Shown piece by piece: positions 19,601-29,023 of a stretch of 64,000 bases of DNA. Made by a program: the position numbers and the translations under genes. This DNA is from Symbiodinium sp. CCMP2592 (lineage: Eukaryota; Sar; Dinophyceae; Suessiales; Symbiodiniaceae). The DNA is taken from positions 1 through 64,000 of the forward strand of contig CAJNDT010004668.1 in the NCBI GenBank assembly GCA_905221615.1, given 5' to 3'. Each line of letters begins with the position of its first letter. Positions within the stretch are counted from its first letter, which is position 1. A model generated the notes under the pieces. It did not search any database and was not told the DNA's origin. It saw nothing but the letters and a program-made list of their open reading frames with translations.

Positions 19601-21897
19601 CCCAGCTCCAATCTTTGAAAATCGGCAAAGTTGGCATCAAGGTGCGGCTCTACAAAGGATCCATCCTTTCCTCGGCCCTATATGGGCATGAAGGTGTTGG
19701 TGTTGCCCCCAAGAGACGGAAGTGGTTCAGGGGGCTTCTGGCACAGGTGCTGGGCCGACCCAACAATGCCAGCATAGGAGCCACCCTGGACTTTCATGGC
19801 AACAAGGTCGAGGACCCTTGGTACACAATCCTGGCCCAGCATTTCAAGGCCGTTCGCCGGCTTTTGCTGCAGTGGCCGGAACAGGACTTCGACAGAATCC
19901 AGCAAGGCTGGAACCGCCTGGAGGTGTGGCTAAAAGAGGCTGAGCACCCCTGGAAAAGGGCGGCTGGACCGCTTGGTGCCTGTTGGTGCTACTTGGATGA
20001 AATGGGATGGAAGCCGCTCAGCGTTCATCAGTGGACAATCGGGTCCAAAACCTATGACATCCTGCAGGCAGCTGAGTTCCATGAGGTCCTTTTCCTTGCC
20101 AAAAGATGGGTTAATGCCACCCGGCACCAAACCTGGGCAGCGATCGATGGGGGTCGCGGCCTTGAAACTGGCCCGGATTGGACCATGCCAAGGAAAATCC
20201 TGAAGAAGGCCGACAGCCTCACAGGAAAAGCCTTGAAGTCCATTTGGCAAGGAGCGGTCAGGGCGTCACCGCATGCCACCTGCCAAAGATGTGGAGTGCC
20301 GGCCACCAGAAGGCATGTTTTGTGGGACTGCCAATGGTGGAAAGAGCATGGTGAGCCCGAACCGGCATGGTGGCCCTCCAGAGAGGACCCAAACTATCCA
20401 GATTGCCTTTGGGACTTTGGGCTCCTCCCACGGGACCCTTCCTGGCCGGAATGCCAACATGCTCAAGATGAGGCCATTGAGCTAAAAGGCGTTTTGGCAG
20501 AAGGGGGGTCCGTCCCACCCGAAGCCTTCGCGGCCACGGATGCGACAGGGGGGTCTGAAAACGACCAGAGAACGCGAGAAGTGGTATGGGGTGTTACCTT
20601 CTACATCTGGAAGGAGGGCCAACCCCACTGGATTGGCTCAGCCACGGGACTGCTCAAGAATGAGCAAAGCGTTTATCGTGGGGAGGCCAGGGCCATTCAT
20701 TTTGCGGCGCAGCAGCTCCAGCCCGGGGCAGATGTCACAAGTGATTGCAAAGGCGCGGTGGTGAGAAGCCGCCGCGGCACCACAACTAAAGGCCGCCACC
20801 TTGACATCTTTGGTACGGCCCCCACGGAGCAGCTGGATCTGCATTGGGTCCCCTCTCACCTTACAGCTTCCGAATTTTTGGAGCAAGTCGGGCCGGGCCA
20901 AGAATGGCGCAGAGTCATCAATGATGAAGTCGATCGTCTCGTTGGGGCGCGAGCAGCCACAAAGGAGGCGAAAGACCGACTTGCTGCCATCAAGAAATCT
21001 GATGCTCTGGCGGAGTCGGTGGCCCATTTCCTGGGAAGGCGCATGAAAGCCCTGATGGGATACGACAAAGATCAAGGCCCACAGGTCGTTTACCCAAGCA
21101 AGAAAGGGGAGGAAAAGTCGGCAGAGTCGTCCAGTCCGTCGACCAGCCGTTCCTCTTTCCACAAGAAACGACGATCCAAGCAGGGCAAAACCCCACCGGC
21201 CCACGGGGGGAGCAAAGGCCAGCAACCTCGGCCCGGTGTTGAGGTGCCCACGCCCACGGGGGCGGCGGCGGCTGTCGGCACTGCCGCGGGTAAGGCAGGC
21301 CAGCTTTCCTCACCAGGGTTGGCAACAGCAAGCCCATTGTCAGAGGGGGGGCCCATCGAACCCCAACCCGAGGTACCTAGTGAGGTGCCAAGGAGGGCAG
21401 AGGAGAGAAAAAGTGACGCAAAGGGGGTCGAGGAACCTCCTCTGCCGCAGCTGGCCCCTGAGGCCAACAAACGCCAAATTCTGTTGGCCTTGGTGGCGGG
21501 CCAAATCGACGCTAAAGGTCACAGGTTTGTCACCGGAAGCACTGCTGCAAACAACCTGAACATCAAGTGCGAGGAGTGTGGCTTGTGGATTCAACAGGCC
21601 GATACCAAGCCCAACTTCAACAGGAAAGTTGCCAACTTCTGCAAGAACCACCCCCTCAGTGTTCCTTCTTCGGAGTGGAAGTGGCATGCTTCGCATGCCA
21701 TGTGCAACGAAGGTAGCAGGTGGAAGTGCTCTCAGTGTCATAGTGTGCAACCAGTTGGAGGCCTCACACCTGCAGTTCTTGAACGCTTCTGTGCACATGG
21801 TAAGTCTGGTAAGCAGCGTAAGCGTGCGGCACGTGACACACAAGCTGCTGCTGGTACCCCTTCTGTGACGCAGTTTTTCGCTAAGCCTTTTTCCTAG
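16675..21897 (+). CDS. LINE-B ORF2: endonuclease - RT - zinc - RNase H - C-terminal zinc polyprotein
   Basis: The start is given at the first ATG; the frame is open back to the ORF1 TAG, so a fused ORF1-ORF2 product is possible. The APE endonuclease spans about 17180-17810: NVTSW, QETH, GDFN (about 17602), IDFGIVS and a terminal PHCAL in place of the usual SDH. RT: KAPGQDGW (18652), RPIGLTHVL, LLDLTSFYE (about 19021), GLIAGCPLAP and the catalytic WIDD (about 19297). A zinc knuckle CQRCG...RRHVLWDC lies near 20281-20330. RNase H (ATDATGG, GEARAI, SDCKG, HWVPSH, INDEVDRL) spans about 20534-20950. A low-complexity stretch precedes a C-terminal zinc domain (CEECGLWIQQ...ASHAM...WKCSQCH, about 21568-21740) conserved in all three LINEs here. 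It drives nicking and target-primed reverse transcription. No lesion is seen. Confidence 0.92.
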   Translation: MAALSASFVPCKVWARQGGASPYAQQGEQREVTSPIYPRPCTRGVFSDPASPEWREVVSGPRARSFAKASAEPVPLHNRFEALQAEPVQEFVSLLEKACVEGMAQHESSFVEVVEKLEAPPKSLLEWAAEQAIEQLSVRRSDPEACLAAIEDAAQQPDRVQPEAALNLLVANVTSWRKEVCTWMLTDQPDVIMLQETHVAEKQQESMQLALEKAGYVAWNLPAHPTKGGNNMGGLLVAARKDRNFWLLRSFGIDGKGYVAIGGRAGGRDFILLTVYLETGVGLHGGVNPALMGDLIAFIKGLTVPWLIFGDFNLPVGEMENTSVPRELNGEVIAVGSPTTLHGSEIDFGIVSRSLCDSVSIQQDWAVPFRPHCALRVVFRVGDFRAHVLQTAPFQRAVDPNPEPFDTTQGHRVPALLLEPRRDDEATTAFADFTARVEASLHPRARGGRGHQVEVKTGPLLPPKPTGYVWTGGPAKFWGRLAVLHKKGAKHGLSMKAQQVLQQHLQEVPNHWGVGDGPTLDQAMQELTANCAKPGTQGRQAGSIIEAQRKHHLQLHHSFGAAQYQQWLEGASTGGLRPLFRSLKKNEAQASRPYLELAVEVRPHARRTAWAELWKPGGVQPTQGTEARQRLQLKAREQAQSTVALTKEAMAKAFARLPTKAPGQDGWSYEMLRALPEDAVAELAAQLRGWELSGSFPQHIDITQYAMLAKSREAERPIGLTHVLHRVYCKMRWDLVREWEASYDLTSPWNQAKAGNSSLDTALRRILRAELNKRAGKITITLLLDLTSFYETVPHQVLLEKGVVHHFPEMLLERALSCYEGPRYIESQGALSRPICGSRGLIAGCPLAPALSRVILHEPVAKASQRSTTDHVDLWIDDCSVDTVDQNVQRTAAAAFACYKELKQDLEAQSLQVSTKKTVFVCSSQAAGKAVEALAGPDGPKVVGVGKDLGLDSAAGARRRITTTKARHQKGARRAAQLQSLKIGKVGIKVRLYKGSILSSALYGHEGVGVAPKRRKWFRGLLAQVLGRPNNASIGATLDFHGNKVEDPWYTILAQHFKAVRRLLLQWPEQDFDRIQQGWNRLEVWLKEAEHPWKRAAGPLGACWCYLDEMGWKPLSVHQWTIGSKTYDILQAAEFHEVLFLAKRWVNATRHQTWAAIDGGRGLETGPDWTMPRKILKKADSLTGKALKSIWQGAVRASPHATCQRCGVPATRRHVLWDCQWWKEHGEPEPAWWPSREDPNYPDCLWDFGLLPRDPSWPECQHAQDEAIELKGVLAEGGSVPPEAFAATDATGGSENDQRTREVVWGVTFYIWKEGQPHWIGSATGLLKNEQSVYRGEARAIHFAAQQLQPGADVTSDCKGAVVRSRRGTTTKGRHLDIFGTAPTEQLDLHWVPSHLTASEFLEQVGPGQEWRRVINDEVDRLVGARAATKEAKDRLAAIKKSDALAESVAHFLGRRMKALMGYDKDQGPQVVYPSKKGEEKSAESSSPSTSRSSFHKKRRSKQGKTPPAHGGSKGQQPRPGVEVPTPTGAAAAVGTAAGKAGQLSSPGLATASPLSEGGPIEPQPEVPSEVPRRAEERKSDAKGVEEPPLPQLAPEANKRQILLALVAGQIDAKGHRFVTGSTAANNLNIKCEECGLWIQQADTKPNFNRKVANFCKNHPLSVPSSEWKWHASHAMCNEGSRWKCSQCHSVQPVGGLTPAVLERFCAHGKSGKQRKRAARDTQAAAGTPSVTQFFAKPFS

Positions 21898-22269
21898 CGC
21901 GGCCATGACCCACCTCAAGAAGGGGGCTGAGGGAGGTGGTCAAAAGCCAGCAGAGCCCGCCTAGGGAGGGGGCAGAAGGAGGTGAACAGCTGAGGCCATG
22001 GCCGGCTTCCTTTCCTCACCGGTACCGGGAGGCACAGGGCCAATCCTGAGGCTGCTTCAACCTCGCCAGCAAAAGCCTGGGAGGAGGGCTAGACTAGGTC
22101 CGCAGTAGCTCCTCCGGCAACCTCCCAACGGGGATTGGGAGGAACGGGGGATAGGAGTAGGCCTAGTGGAGGACGCCTTAAACAAGGCTGCCCTCCTCCT
22201 TTTGCTGTCAGAGCACAGCCCAGACCGAACTTGCCGCTACGGCGGCCGCGACTCAGAGCGCAAGACCGA
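21898..22269 (+). other. LINE-B 3' UTR
   Basis: Non-coding. The last 90 bp (gctgtcagag...ggccgcgactc...gcaagac(c/t)gaGAAAATCCC) recur at the end of every tandem unit downstream, showing that the units use the LINE-B 3' end. Confidence 0.75.
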
Positions 22270-24527
22270 GAAAATCCCATTTTGGCTCAAGCCATTTTGG
22301 CTCAAGGTCTGGCTCGAGTGACCGCAGTGGTCGGAGAAGTAGTTGTCTGCAAACAGTCCTGGGCTCTAACTGTGTGCTGAAGAGACCCCAAACAGGTGAA
22401 TCCCAGGCTTTGTAGCTGTGCTTCTTCGGGCCATCACTCCCACTTGCCTGTTCCCACCGGTAAGGGTTCAGCCCTCGGGGGACCAATCCACCTCACGAAG
22501 GGGATACGTCCACCCAAGGGACTTGCCAGCTCCCACCGGAAAGGGCTCGGCCCTCGGGGGAACTGTCCACCGCGCCAAGGGGGTACGTCCCCCTGTGGTG
22601 GGTGGTGAGCAACGCCAGACGCGGACCCACCCTACGAGGGGGGACATTGTGGCTCAAGTTTGGGGTGCTCGCCCTTCTGTCTTCACGGTCAAAAGCCACG
22701 GCTTTTGGAGGGTTTTCCTTGGTGCAGGGACACTAAGCACCCAGGGCCGGGCCAAGCTGGTGAGCAGTCTGGAGCGGGTGGCAGTCTCTACGCTGCGAGC
22801 TCACCCCAGGCAAACTTGAGCAAGCACCCAGTCGGTGCCCCTGGACTTACTGCAAGAGACCAGAGTCAGCTGTGTTAGTCGTTTGCTTTCACTACGTGCG
22901 GCCATGCATGCAGTGCACTCCTGGGACCATGCCTACCTGGGCAGGAGAACAGATGGAGGCAGGTCTTTACCGACAAGCAACGAGAAGGTTAGGATTGCAT
23001 ACATGTGTGGTGTGGGTAAGTGACGGCAAGCGTGAGGACCACCAAGGTGGTGGAGGCTCCTCCAGGTGGTTTCCCTTGGCGGCTTTGGTAGGGTTTAGGG
23101 TTGTTTTTAGGGCGGCGGTGGGCCTTGTAGTGAGCCGCCAATACAGGAGCTTGCATTCTGGACATGCAGGAAGATCATCTCACCAGCCTCGAGGTGATCT
23201 TCCCTTTTAGCTCCCTTAGCCTCGGTCATCCGCTTGAGGGCCTTGCAGTACGCCTTCAAGCTTGGTTGGGCCGAACCTGTCTGCGGGCAGGTGTCACATT
23301 TGCAGGAGTTACTGCGGGCTCTTGCGTCCCTGTGCTTGGCGTCGAGCTGAGCCAAGTACTTGGGATTTTCCTTAGTCCACTCCTTTTCAGGGTGGCATGG
23401 CAAGTGCGGCTAAGCGCTTGCTTCTTTATTGGCAGCAGGTTCCCAGGCCTGTCCAGACCGTGGGTCCTGCCTGAGCTGCAGCCCGAGCAAGGGTGATGGG
23501 TCAGCTGGTGCGGCGTCGTCCCCGCGCTTGTTGAGGGGAGCGTCGACTCCTGCGCGTTTGTGCATAGTAATGGGTGCGTTTGCCCTCGCGCTCATTGAGA
23601 GGGTTTAGTGCCGGCTGACTTTTTCGCTTTGGTTTTGGTTTCAGCTGCCGAGGGTGGACGGTTGGCTAAGGCCGCCTTGTGAGCGTGAACAGGCCCGCGC
23701 CGGGGGCCAGTACCCAACCGCAGTGCAGAAGGCAGTGCGCGCTCACTGTCTCTGCATAGACCCTCTCAGTTTTGGCCTGGCCGTGTTTGGGCCTCGCCTT
23801 TCAGTGCAAACACCGCCTGCACAGCTCTGTTGTTTGGCGCGGATCGTGCAGAGCCTCGCGGCGGATCCCTCCGAGTTGAGGTTTCTCTCGGCAGACAGGG
23901 GGCCTGTGGTCACTCTGCTGCTCGAGCCTTTTAGCCAAGGCAGTTTGCTTCCACTGCCCGTTACTGGGGTGGAGTTGGTTGGCAGAGGTAGCCGAGTGCC
24001 CAGAGCTGCTGCGGCATGGGTGCTCTGGCCCTTGTTAGTAAGAGCGAGAACGCAAGGGCCACCTCAGTTGCCGCCCAGCGTCCAACCCAAGCTCGTGAGT
24101 CTTAGGTTCTCTGCTCCAAGCCTTGGGGGGTTCTCCTCCCTACCGAGCAGCGGGGCACGGCCAGCTCACCTAAAGCTCTCCACAACTAGGGGGTCTGGCC
24201 CACCCTGGAGAAAGCGGCCCTTGCTGGTCTTGGTTCTCCTGGGAGGGACTGGCTTCCTAGAACCTCCCTAATGGTGGGAGGGAAAGGGCCTCAGGCTGAG
24301 TGAGCTGCTTCTTCAACCTCACCGGCAGGGACCGGGAGGTAGGACCTGTGTTAGGACCTGAAGTAGTTCCCTCCGCGTACCTCACCAGCAAGAACTGGGA
24401 GGTCGGGGGTCTTAGAGAGTAGGACCTAGCCTGAGCGCTCCTTAACACAAGGAAGCTGCTTCTTTGGCTGTCAGAGTACAGCTTTCAGACCTGCCCTCAC
24501 GGGCCGCGACTCTGTGCGCAAGACTGA
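22270..24527 (+). repeat. Tandem LINE-derived unit 1 (2258 bp)
   Basis: It starts with GAAAATCCC and two perfect adjacent copies of CCATTTTGGCTCAAG (22277-22291, 22292-22306), then a third degenerate one (TCTGGCTCGAG). The first 300 bp match the LINE-B leader, including cagtcctgggctctaactg and a roughly 65-bp internal duplication around caccgg(t/a)aaggg...ccctcggggg. The end matches the LINE-B 3' UTR. ORF1 and ORF2 are absent. The middle 1.5 kb matches nothing else here outside the sister units. It reads as a non-autonomous LINE derivative. Confidence 0.85.
23107..23403 (-). CDS. Conserved antisense ORF of unknown function inside the tandem units
   Basis: A 98-codon antisense frame with a distinct, protein-like composition: EWTKENPKYLAQLDAKHRD, then CKCDTC and KAYCKALKRMTEA. 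The same core is kept in the other units (25421-25648, 27484-27897, 29849-30145; all minus strand). Upstream in the same frame, past one TAG, is another open stretch (23410-23595). The cysteine pair and lysine-rich helix could be a captured exon fragment lying in reverse. I do not recognise it. Because the units are nearly identical as DNA, conservation alone is weak evidence for coding. Confidence 0.25.
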   Translation of the reverse strand: MPCHPEKEWTKENPKYLAQLDAKHRDARARSNSCKCDTCPQTGSAQPSLKAYCKALKRMTEAKGAKREDHLEAGEMIFLHVQNASSCIGGSLQGPPPP

Positions 24528-26777
24528 GAAAATCCCATTTGGCCGTAGCCATTTGGCTCAAGGTCTGGCTCGAGTGACCGCAGTGGTCGGAGAAGTAGTT
24601 GTCTGCAAACAGTCCTGGGCTCTAACTGTGTGCTGAAGAGACCCCAAACAGGTGAATCCCAGGCTTTGTAGCTGTGCTTCTTCGGGCCATCACTCCCACT
24701 TGCCTGTTCCCACCGGTAAGGGCTCAGCCCTCCGGGGGACCAATCCACCTCACGAAGGGGATACGTCCACCCAAGGGACTTGCCAGCTCCCACCGGAAAG
24801 GGCTCGGCCCTCGGGGGAACTGTCCACCGCGCCAAGGGGGTACGTCCCCCTGTGGTGGGTGGTAGAGCAACGCCAGACGCGGACCCACCCTACGAGGGGG
24901 GACATTGTGGCTCAAGTTTGGGGTGCTCGCCCTTCTGTCTTCACGGTCAAAAGCCACGGCTTTTGGAGGGTTTTCCTTGGTGCAGGGACACTAAGCACCC
25001 AGGGCCGGGCCAAGCTGGTGAGCAGTCTGGAGCGGGTGGCAGTCTCTACGCTGCGAGCTCACCCCAGGCAAACTTGAGCAAGCACCCAGTCGGTGCCCTG
25101 GACTTACTGCATGAGACCAGAGTCAGCTGTGTTAGTCGTTTGCTTTCACTACGTGCGGCCATGCATGCAGTGCACTCCTGGGACCATGCCTACCTGGGCA
25201 GGAGAACAGATGGAGGCAGGTCTTTACGAGAAGGTTAGGATTGCCTACATGTGTGGTGTGGGTAAGTGACGGCAAGCGTGAGGACCACCAAGGTGGTGGA
25301 GGCTCCTCCAGGTGGTTTCCCTTGGCGGCTTTGGTTGGGTTTAGGGTTGGTTTTAGGGCGGCGGTGGGCCTTGTAGTGAGCCGCCAATTCAGGAGCTTGC
25401 ATTCTGGACATGCAGGAAGCTCATCTCACCGGCCTCGAGGTGATCTTCCTTTTAGCTCCCTTAGCCTCGGTCATCCGCTTGAGGGCCTTGCAGTACGCCT
25501 TCAAGCTTGGTTGGGCCGAACCTGTCTGCGGGCAGGTGTCACATTTGCAGGAGTTACTGCGGGCTCTTGCGTCCCTGTGCTTGGCGTCGAGCTGAGCCAA
25601 GTATTTGGGATTTTCCTTAGTCCACTCCTTTTCAGGGTGGCGTGGCAAGTGCGGCTAAGCGCTTGCTTCTTTATTGGCAGCAGGTTCCCAGGCCTGTCCA
25701 GACCGTGGGTCCTGCTTGAGCTGCAGCCCGAGCAAGGGTGATGGGTCAGCTGGTGCGGCGTGGTCCCCGCGCTTGATGAGGGGAGCGTCGACTCCTGCGC
25801 GTTTGTGCATAGTAAGGGGTGCGTTTGCCCTCGCGCTCATTGAGAGGGTTTAGTGCCGGCTGACTTTTTCGCTTTGGTTTTGGTTTCAGCTGCCGAGGGT
25901 AGACGGTTGGCTAAGGTCGCCTTGTGAGCGTGAACAGGCCCGCGCCGGGGGCCAGTACCCAACCGCAGTGCAGAGGCAGTGCGCGCTCACTGTCTCTGCA
26001 TAGACCCTCTCAGTTTTGGCCTGGCCTTGGTTTGGGCCTCGCCTTTTCAGTGCAAACACCGCTTGCACAGCTCTGTGAGTTAGGCGCGGATCGTGCAGAG
26101 CCTCGCGGCGGATCCCTCCGAGTTGAGGTTTCTCTCGGCAGACAGGGGGCCAGTGGTCACTCTGCTGCTCGAGCCTTCTAGCCAAGGCAGTTTGCTTCCA
26201 CTGCCCGTTACTGGGGTGGAGTTGGCTGGCAGAGGTAGCCGAGTGCCCAGAGCTGCTGCGGCATGGGTGCTCTGGCCCTTGTTAGTAAGAGCGAGAACGC
26301 AAGGGCCACCTCAGTTGCCGCCCAGCGTTCAACCCAAGCTCGTGAGTCTTAGGTTCTCTGCTCCAAGCCTTGGGGGGTTCTCCTCCCTACCGAGCAGCGG
26401 GGCACGGCCAGCTCACCTAAAGCTCTCCACAACTAGGGGGTCTGGCCCACCCTGGAGAAAGCGGCCCTTGCTGGTCTTGGTTCTTCCTGGGAGGGACTGG
26501 CTTCCTAGAACCTCCCTAATGTTGGGAGGGAAAGGGCCTACAGGCTGAGTGAGCTGCTTCTTCAACCTCACCGGCAGGGACCGGGAGGTAGGACCTGTGT
26601 TAGGACCTGAAGTAGTTCCCTCCGCGTACCTCACCAGCGGGGAACTGGGAGGTCGGGGGTCCTAGAGAGTAGGACCTAGCCTGAGCGCTCCTTAACACAA
26701 GGAAGCTGCTTCTTTGGCTGTCAGAGTACAGCTTTCAGACTTGCCCTCACGGGCCGCGACTCTGTGCGCAAGACCGA
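24528..26777 (+). repeat. Tandem LINE-derived unit 2 (2250 bp)
   Basis: Near-identical to unit 1. Its start is the most informative: GAAAATCCCATTTGG, then CCGTAG joined to CCATTTGGCTCAAG (24543-24562). That is almost a full-length spliced leader lacking one T, including the CCGTAG part missing elsewhere. A small deletion removes about 12 bp near 25227 compared with unit 1. Confidence 0.85.
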
Positions 26778-29023
26778 GAAAATCCCATTTTGGCTCAAGG
26801 TCTGGCTCGAGTGACCGCAGTGGTCGGAGAAGTAGTTGTCTGCAATCAGTCCTGGGCTCTAACTGTGTGCTGAAGAGACCCCAAACAGGTGAATCCCAGG
26901 CTTTGTAGCTGTGCTTCTTCGGGCCATCACTCCCACTTGCCTGTTCCCACCGGTAAGGGCTCAGCCCTCCGGGGGACCAATCCACCTCACGAAGGGGATA
27001 CGTCCACCCAAGGGACTTGCCAGCTCCCACCGGAAAGGGCTCGGCCCTCGGGGGAACTGTCCACCGCGCCAAGGGGGTACGTCCCCCTGTGGTGGGTGGT
27101 AGAGCAACGCCAGACGCGGACCCACCCTCCGAGGGGGGACATTGTGGCTCAAGTTTGGGGTGCTCGCCCTTCTGTCTTCACGGTCAAAAGCCACGGCTTT
27201 TGGAGGGTTTTCCTTGGTGCAGGGACACTAAGCACCCAGGGCCGGGCCAAGCTGGTGAGCAGTCTGGAGCGGGTGGCAGTCTCTACGCTGCGAGCTCACC
27301 CCAGGCAAACTTGAGCAAGCACCCAGTTGGTGCCCCTGGACCTACTGTGTGAGACCAGAGTCAGCTGTGTTAGTCGTTTGCTTTCACTACGTGCGGCCAT
27401 GCATGCAGTGCACTCCTGGGACCATGCCTACCTGGGCAGGAGAATAGATGGAGGCAGGTCTTTACCGACAAGCAACGAGAAGGTTAGGATTGCCTACATG
27501 TGTGGTGTGGGTAAGTGACGGCAAGCGTGAGGACCACCAAGGTGGTGGAGGCTCCTCCAGGTGGTTTCCCTTGGCGGCTTTGGTAGGGTTTAGGGTTGTT
27601 TTTAGGGCGGCGGTGGGCCTTGTAGTGAGCCGCCAATACAGGAGCTTGCATTCTGGACATGCAGGAGATCATCTCACCAGCCTCGAGGTGATCTTCCTTT
27701 TTAGCTCCCTCAGCCTCGGTCATCCGCTTGAGGGCCTTGCAGTATGCCTTCAAGCTTGGTTGGGCCGAACCTGTCTGCGGGCAGGTGTCACATTTGCAGG
27801 AGTTACTGCGGGCTCTTGCGTCCCTGTGCTTGGCGTCGAGCTGAGCCAAGTACTTGGGATTTTCCTTAGTCCACTCCTTTTCAGGGTGGCATGGCAAGTG
27901 CGGCTAAGCGCTTGCTTCTTTATTGGCAGCAGGTTCCCAGGCCTGTCCAGACCGTGGGTCCTGCCTGAGCTGCAGCCCGAGCAAGGGTGATGGGTCAGCT
28001 GGTGCGGCGTCGTCCCCGCGCTTGTTGAGGGGAGCGTCGACTCCTGCGCGTTTGTGCATAGTAATGGGTGCGTTTGCCCTCGCGCTCATTGAGAGGGTTT
28101 AGTGCCGGCTGACTTTTTCGCTTTGGTTTTGGTTTCAGCTGCCGAGGGTGGACGGTTGGCTAAGGCCGCCTTGTGAGCGTGAACAGGCCCGCGCCGGGGG
28201 CAAGTACCCAACCGCAGTGCAGAAGGCAGTGCGCGCTCACTGTCTCTGCATAGACCCTCTCAGTTTTGGCCTGGCCGTGTTTGGGCCTCGCCTTTCAGTG
28301 CAAACACCGCATGCACAGCTCTGTTGTTTGGCGCGGATCGTGCAGAGCCTCGCGGCGGATCCCTCCGAGTTGAGGTGTCTCTCGGCAGACAGGGGGCCTG
28401 TGGTCACTCTGCTGCTCGAGCCTTTTAGCGAGGCAGTTTGCTTCCACTGCCCGTTACTGGGGTGGAGTTTGGCTGGCAGAGGTAGCCGAGTGCCCAGAGC
28501 TGCTGCGGCATGGGTGCTCTGGCCCTTGTTAGTAAGAGCGAGAACGCAAGGGCCACCTCAGTTGCCGCCCAGCGTCCAACCCAAGCTCGTGAGTCTTAGG
28601 TTCTCTGCTCCAAGCCTTGGGGGGTTCTCCTCCCTACCGAGCAGCGGGGCACGGCCAGCTCACCTAAAGCTCTCCACAACTAGGGGGTCTGGCCCACCCT
28701 GGAGAAAGCGGCCCTTGCTGGTCTTGGTTCTCCTTGGGAGGGACTGGCTTCCTAGAACCTCCCTAATGGTGGGAGGGAAAGGGCCTACAGGCTGAGTGAG
28801 CTGCTTCTTCAACCTCACCGGCAGGGACCGGGAGGTAGGACCTGTGTTAGGACCTGAAGTAGTTCCTTCCGCGTACCTCACCAGCAAGAACTGGGAGGTC
28901 GGGGGTCCTAGAGAGTAGGACCTAGCCTGAGCGCTCCTTAACACAAGGAAGCTGCTTCTTTGGCTGTCAGAGTACAGCTTTCAGACCTGCCCTCACGGGC
29001 CGCGACTCTGTGCGCAAGACTGA
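26778..29023 (+). repeat. Tandem LINE-derived unit 3 (2246 bp)
   Basis: Near-identical to units 1, 2 and 4, with a single exact CCATTTTGGCTCAAG at 26785-26799 followed by the degenerate copy. Differences are mostly single-base changes and short indels. Confidence 0.85.

Larger units (their letters stand above)
15226..22269 (+). mobile_element. LINE-B: apparently intact APE-type non-LTR retrotransposon
   Basis: A 7.0-kb element: leader relics, 200-bp leader, ORF1 (382 codons), in-frame TAG, ORF2 (open for 1755 codons) and a 0.37-kb 3' UTR ending at the next GAAAATCCC. No frameshift or premature stop is visible, so it is the best candidate for a recently active copy. Its leader (cccaccggtaaggg...ccctcggggg) and its 3' end are shared with the tandem units that follow. 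Confidence 0.92.

Noticed and set aside
23085..23125. Telomere-type repeat TTTAGGG in each tandem unit (for example tagggtttagggttg)
   Set aside because: Only two or three degenerate copies, located mid-unit and repeated because the unit is repeated. It is not a telomere or a convincing interstitial array.
23654..24271. 205-codon plus-strand frame in the tandem units as a gene
   Set aside because: No domain is seen, and the frame is broken or altered by single-base indels in sister units, for example near 26030.
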